DNA of 64,000 nucleotides from Candidatus Heimdallarchaeota archaeon. Its GTDB lineage: Archaea > Asgardarchaeota > Heimdallarchaeia > Heimdallarchaeales > Kariarchaeaceae. The notes below the pieces were generated by a model that had not been told where the DNA came from, made no database searches, and was given only the letters and a program-made list of their open reading frames with translations. A program made the position numbers and the translations under genes. The DNA is taken from contig JASBSB010000001.1 in assembly GCA_030149205.1 (NCBI GenBank), positions 457,142 to 521,141 of the forward strand, written 5' to 3'. Positions 61,529-64,000 of this stretch are shown here, one piece after another. Numbering within the stretch: position 1 is the first letter of the stretch; each line of letters starts with the position of its first letter.

Positions 61529-63505
61529 TTAGAATTTGTTAAGTATGAATTTTGATTCTTGATAGGCAATTTTCAATGAGTTCACGGTAAAAGTGTTTGA
61601 AAGTGTCTGTATCCTTGTATTAACTTGTTTTATGTGAACTGAATTCATTGATGATTGGGACTGAGACTTTGGATTCTGTGTAAAGTCAGAAGACTTACTT
61701 GTTGGCCAGATATTTGCAAGCTTTGTGAGGTCATTTTTTGCACCTGTGTCCTTGATAAGCACATTGACATTCCAGTCTCCTCCGGTGTTGAGTGATTTGA
61801 TGAGGAAGTAGTTAAGCCCAGGAGTTAATGTCACATTGTTAAGTTTACCCCATTTGTTCCATCCTTTTCTTACATGGTTCTCAACATTGTTTCCATTAAC
61901 CCAGAGTCTGAAGTGATCAGCACTTTGTACTGAGATTCCTATGGTTACGTCAGACTTTCCAGGGTTGTTCAAATAGAATCCAACATAAACTATACCTTTG
62001 CTATTCCATCCGAGTTGATCCTTACTATCAAATCGTGAATCCTCACCAGTAAAGTCAATGTTTCCGATGGTGTTTCCACTGTCCTTATACTTAACAAAGT
62101 GGTGGTCTGTTGATCCATCTGTACCATAACCTGTAAATTTATCGTTTGATCCAATTGAAGGCCTATATGTTGCTTCACTACCATGACCCATTAATTTGAT
62201 ATAATCTTTGTAGATGCTATTGACTGATTTTTTACCATGGTTTATTCTTCCCAACAAGAAGAATTTGCTTGGGGAATAACCAGGTCCAGGAAAAGTACCA
62301 GATGTTGTTCCTGAAGAGTCAGCTGAATTCCTGTAAACCATTGCATTAGGATTGGATGTTGTCTGAGCGGTTTTAGGTGGACTAACTACCCATCTTGATT
62401 GAAGTTGAGATAGATTACCTGAATTTCCAACATCTGTGAAAAGCATTTGGGCATCCCACTTATGTTCTTCGGTAACAGATTTTAGCAATAAATAGGTGTA
62501 TCCTGGATTAAAAGTGTATTTAATGGGAGTGTGCGTCCATTCATTATGATCTGGAACACCAGATTTGAGTAAAACACCATTTGCCCAAAGTTTTGCGTTC
62601 GATGAAGATTGATAATAAATTCCAACATTTATTGAGGTTTTTGTAGGATTGTAAATGTAAACTCCAACATAAGCTGTTCCTTCATTATGCCAATTTAAAG
62701 GATCTTTATTATCAAAGGATTTCCCTGTAAAATCAATCAGACCAGGATATTTACCTGTGTCATTGTACGGAACAAATTTATTATTTGTCTCCTCATGATC
62801 CTCAACTTTAAATTTGTAGGTGTCATTAACATATGGTCTATAATTTTGTTCGGGAGTAGTTTTGGTGTTTTTTAAGATGTAATCCTTGTTTAACTTATGC
62901 CCGTCAAAAGCTCCAAGAAGGAACACTAATGTGGGGGAATAACCAGGTCCAGGAAAACTGTCCCTAAATTTAGATGCATCATTGTGTGACGTTCTGTAAA
63001 CTAAAGGGGCAAATTTATCAACGGGTGTTTTTACAATTTGTGGCAGATACTTTGACTGTTGCACGGGTACAGTCTTTAGGGGTTGCAACACCGCAGAGCC
63101 AGAACCAGAGCTGGTTCCAGTTCCTTTGTATTGAACACTAAGATCTACATTTGTGTTTGAGGGAACCTCGCTTGAAGAATTACTGGCTTTTGCCACATAG
63201 ACTGCATTCCCCGTTACAGGGATTGCAGAGTTTGATGTAAAACTCCATGTATATGTTGTATTCTTTGTTTTCATCGAAATCGCCGTTGGGGCTACTGGGT
63301 TTGTACCTGCATTAAATAAAGTGATCATGGCTTGGTCATATTTCCCATTATGATTTGTATCAGAAAATATTGGGTTGGTAGCAGTAAGAGCATTTGAACC
63401 CTGTAGTGAGGGGATCACAAGTGACCAAACCAGAGCACCAGCAGCCACAGTTAAACCAACAATCATTATCGTTGCAACAATTGGACTGACACTCTTTGTT
63501 CTCAT
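61529..63505 (-). CDS. Type IV pilin-like, two-repeat surface adhesin, 658 aa
   Basis: The N-terminus is a class III (type IV pilin) signal: KSVSPIVATIMIVGLTVAAG, to be cut by an archaeal prepilin peptidase before the hydrophobic helix. A short domain with DTNHNGKYD follows, a calcium-loop-like pattern. Two homologous beta-sandwich repeats cover residues about 165-372 and 387-600. Both open with FPGPGYSP and contain LW-x-NG (AKLWANG and FRLWVNG), as in PA14-like sugar-binding domains. The C-terminal 58 residues are Ser/Gln-rich. At 658 residues it is far larger than ordinary pilins. A TATA-like box lies about 32 bp before the ATG. Confidence 0.75.
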   Translation of the reverse strand: MRTKSVSPIVATIMIVGLTVAAGALVWSLVIPSLQGSNALTATNPIFSDTNHNGKYDQAMITLFNAGTNPVAPTAISMKTKNTTYTWSFTSNSAIPVTGNAVYVAKASNSSSEVPSNTNVDLSVQYKGTGTSSGSGSAVLQPLKTVPVQQSKYLPQIVKTPVDKFAPLVYRTSHNDASKFRDSFPGPGYSPTLVFLLGAFDGHKLNKDYILKNTKTTPEQNYRPYVNDTYKFKVEDHEETNNKFVPYNDTGKYPGLIDFTGKSFDNKDPLNWHNEGTAYVGVYIYNPTKTSINVGIYYQSSSNAKLWANGVLLKSGVPDHNEWTHTPIKYTFNPGYTYLLLKSVTEEHKWDAQMLFTDVGNSGNLSQLQSRWVVSPPKTAQTTSNPNAMVYRNSADSSGTTSGTFPGPGYSPSKFFLLGRINHGKKSVNSIYKDYIKLMGHGSEATYRPSIGSNDKFTGYGTDGSTDHHFVKYKDSGNTIGNIDFTGEDSRFDSKDQLGWNSKGIVYVGFYLNNPGKSDVTIGISVQSADHFRLWVNGNNVENHVRKGWNKWGKLNNVTLTPGLNYFLIKSLNTGGDWNVNVLIKDTGAKNDLTKLANIWPTSKSSDFTQNPKSQSQSSMNSVHIKQVNTRIQTLSNTFTVNSLKIAYQESKFILNKF

Positions 63506-63651
63506 GTGAATCTATGTATAATCTATGATTATGATATATAAGCTTTATGAATTTTATGCCCCTAAGTCATTACCCAATTAATATTACCTACGAATTAGAC
63601 ACATTAATTTCATTTTCCCTAAATTTGTTTAAAGAACATAGATAAAGAACC

Positions 63652-64000
63652 TTATAGCAAGGTTGGTATAAAATTAGGGTGTGTGTAATAAAGGACATTT
63701 ACCACTGTCTGGATTGCAAAAGCTATCGTATAGAGTAGAAAAGACAAGATGAAAATCTTACGGTTACCTGTTGGAACACAAAGAATCATTGGGTAAAGAA
63801 AGTATTGAGGGGTGATTTGTTTATTAATTAAAATGAGAAGAAGCACCTGAATTGTAATGAGATGAATGAGTTTAGGAACAGTTATGGTAGTTCGAGAAAA
63901 GGATTTAGACTTCGTATTCAAACCCAATATAAGAGGAGGCACAATTATAACCAATATTTGAATTACTACAAAAATCCTACTAGGATCGAAATTTATAATT
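63652..64000 (-). CDS. C-terminal part of a membrane protein, cut by the window edge
   Basis: The minus-strand frame is open to the end of the window with no stop, so the 5' end lies outside; the TTG at 63954 is not a convincing start. About 115 residues are seen, with hydrophobic segments VVIQILVIIVPPLILGL, KLIHLITIQVLLLILI and FILSFLLYTIAFAIQTVV. The family is not recognisable; a membrane glycosyltransferase tail is one possibility. Confidence 0.5.
   Translation of the reverse strand, partial: IINFDPSRIFVVIQILVIIVPPLILGLNTKSKSFSRTTITVPKLIHLITIQVLLLILINKQITPQYFLYPMILCVPTGNRKIFILSFLLYTIAFAIQTVVNVLYYTHPNFIPTLL

Noticed and set aside
1..64000. CRISPR arrays, rRNA genes and intact insertion sequences
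   Set aside because: No regularly spaced direct repeats, no rRNA-like segments and no transposase with inverted ends were found on either strand.

Overview
The window is AT-rich archaeal DNA. The evidence is a set of information-processing and lipid genes of archaeal type (tRNA-splicing endonuclease, AlaX, IdsA-like prenyl synthase), a class III (type IV pilin) signal peptide, TATA boxes placed about 25-28 bp before start codons, and many TTG/GTG starts. Two divergent tubulin/FtsZ-superfamily GTPases, longin/roadblock-like proteins, a TPR plus coiled-coil protein, two myo-inositol-phosphate synthases, a bacterial-type PlsY and a Nuo-type membrane arm together suggest an Asgard archaeon, perhaps of the Heimdallarchaeia. 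That lineage call is inference, not proof.

Region by region. 1-12.8 kb is an accessory, defence-like island between tRNA-Ser(UGA) and tRNA-Lys(CUU). It holds a winged-helix regulator, a PD-(D/E)xK nuclease with a convergent D12 adenine methyltransferase, two stretches of decayed coding DNA, an MFS transporter, and a three-gene block: a second D12 methyltransferase, a DGQHR (DndB-like) protein and a 785-residue GHKL ATPase. An AlkD-type alkylpurine glycosylase follows. 12.8-21.5 kb carries an inositol-phosphate/nucleotidyltransferase cluster, an ABC exporter operon and secreted proteins. 21.7-31.2 kb carries an IdsA-type prenyl synthase and nuoN-M-x-L-K-J-H, the membrane arm of a complex I-like enzyme, with none of the peripheral-arm genes present.

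31.3-45.9 kb is mostly housekeeping (parvulin, AlaX, HD hydrolase, pyruvate kinase, UppP, EndA, PlsY, RidA). It also contains an unusual tightly packed operon, tubulin-like GTPase - polytopic membrane protein - tubulin-like GTPase (33.1-36.9 kb), and a large TPR/beta-sandwich/coiled-coil protein. 46-50.1 kb holds a receiver-like/TPR-like/longin-like protein, a cytoplasmic GH13 enzyme, a free longin-like protein and a RecA/RadA paralogue that has lost its P-loop. 50.2-61.4 kb has an ABC-2 exporter, a luciferase-like oxidoreductase, a trans-sulfuration enzyme divergent from an Lrp/AsnC regulator, a UPF1/DNA2-type SF1 helicase co-transcribed with a large unknown protein, and an MFS exporter. The window ends with a pilin-anchored two-repeat adhesin-like protein and a truncated membrane protein.

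The two best candidates for undescribed systems are the tubulin-membrane-tubulin operon, which could be a membrane-remodelling device, and the methyltransferase/DGQHR/GHKL ATPase block, which could be a defence system related to MORC/MutL-type restriction systems. No CRISPR array, rRNA gene or intact insertion sequence was found.
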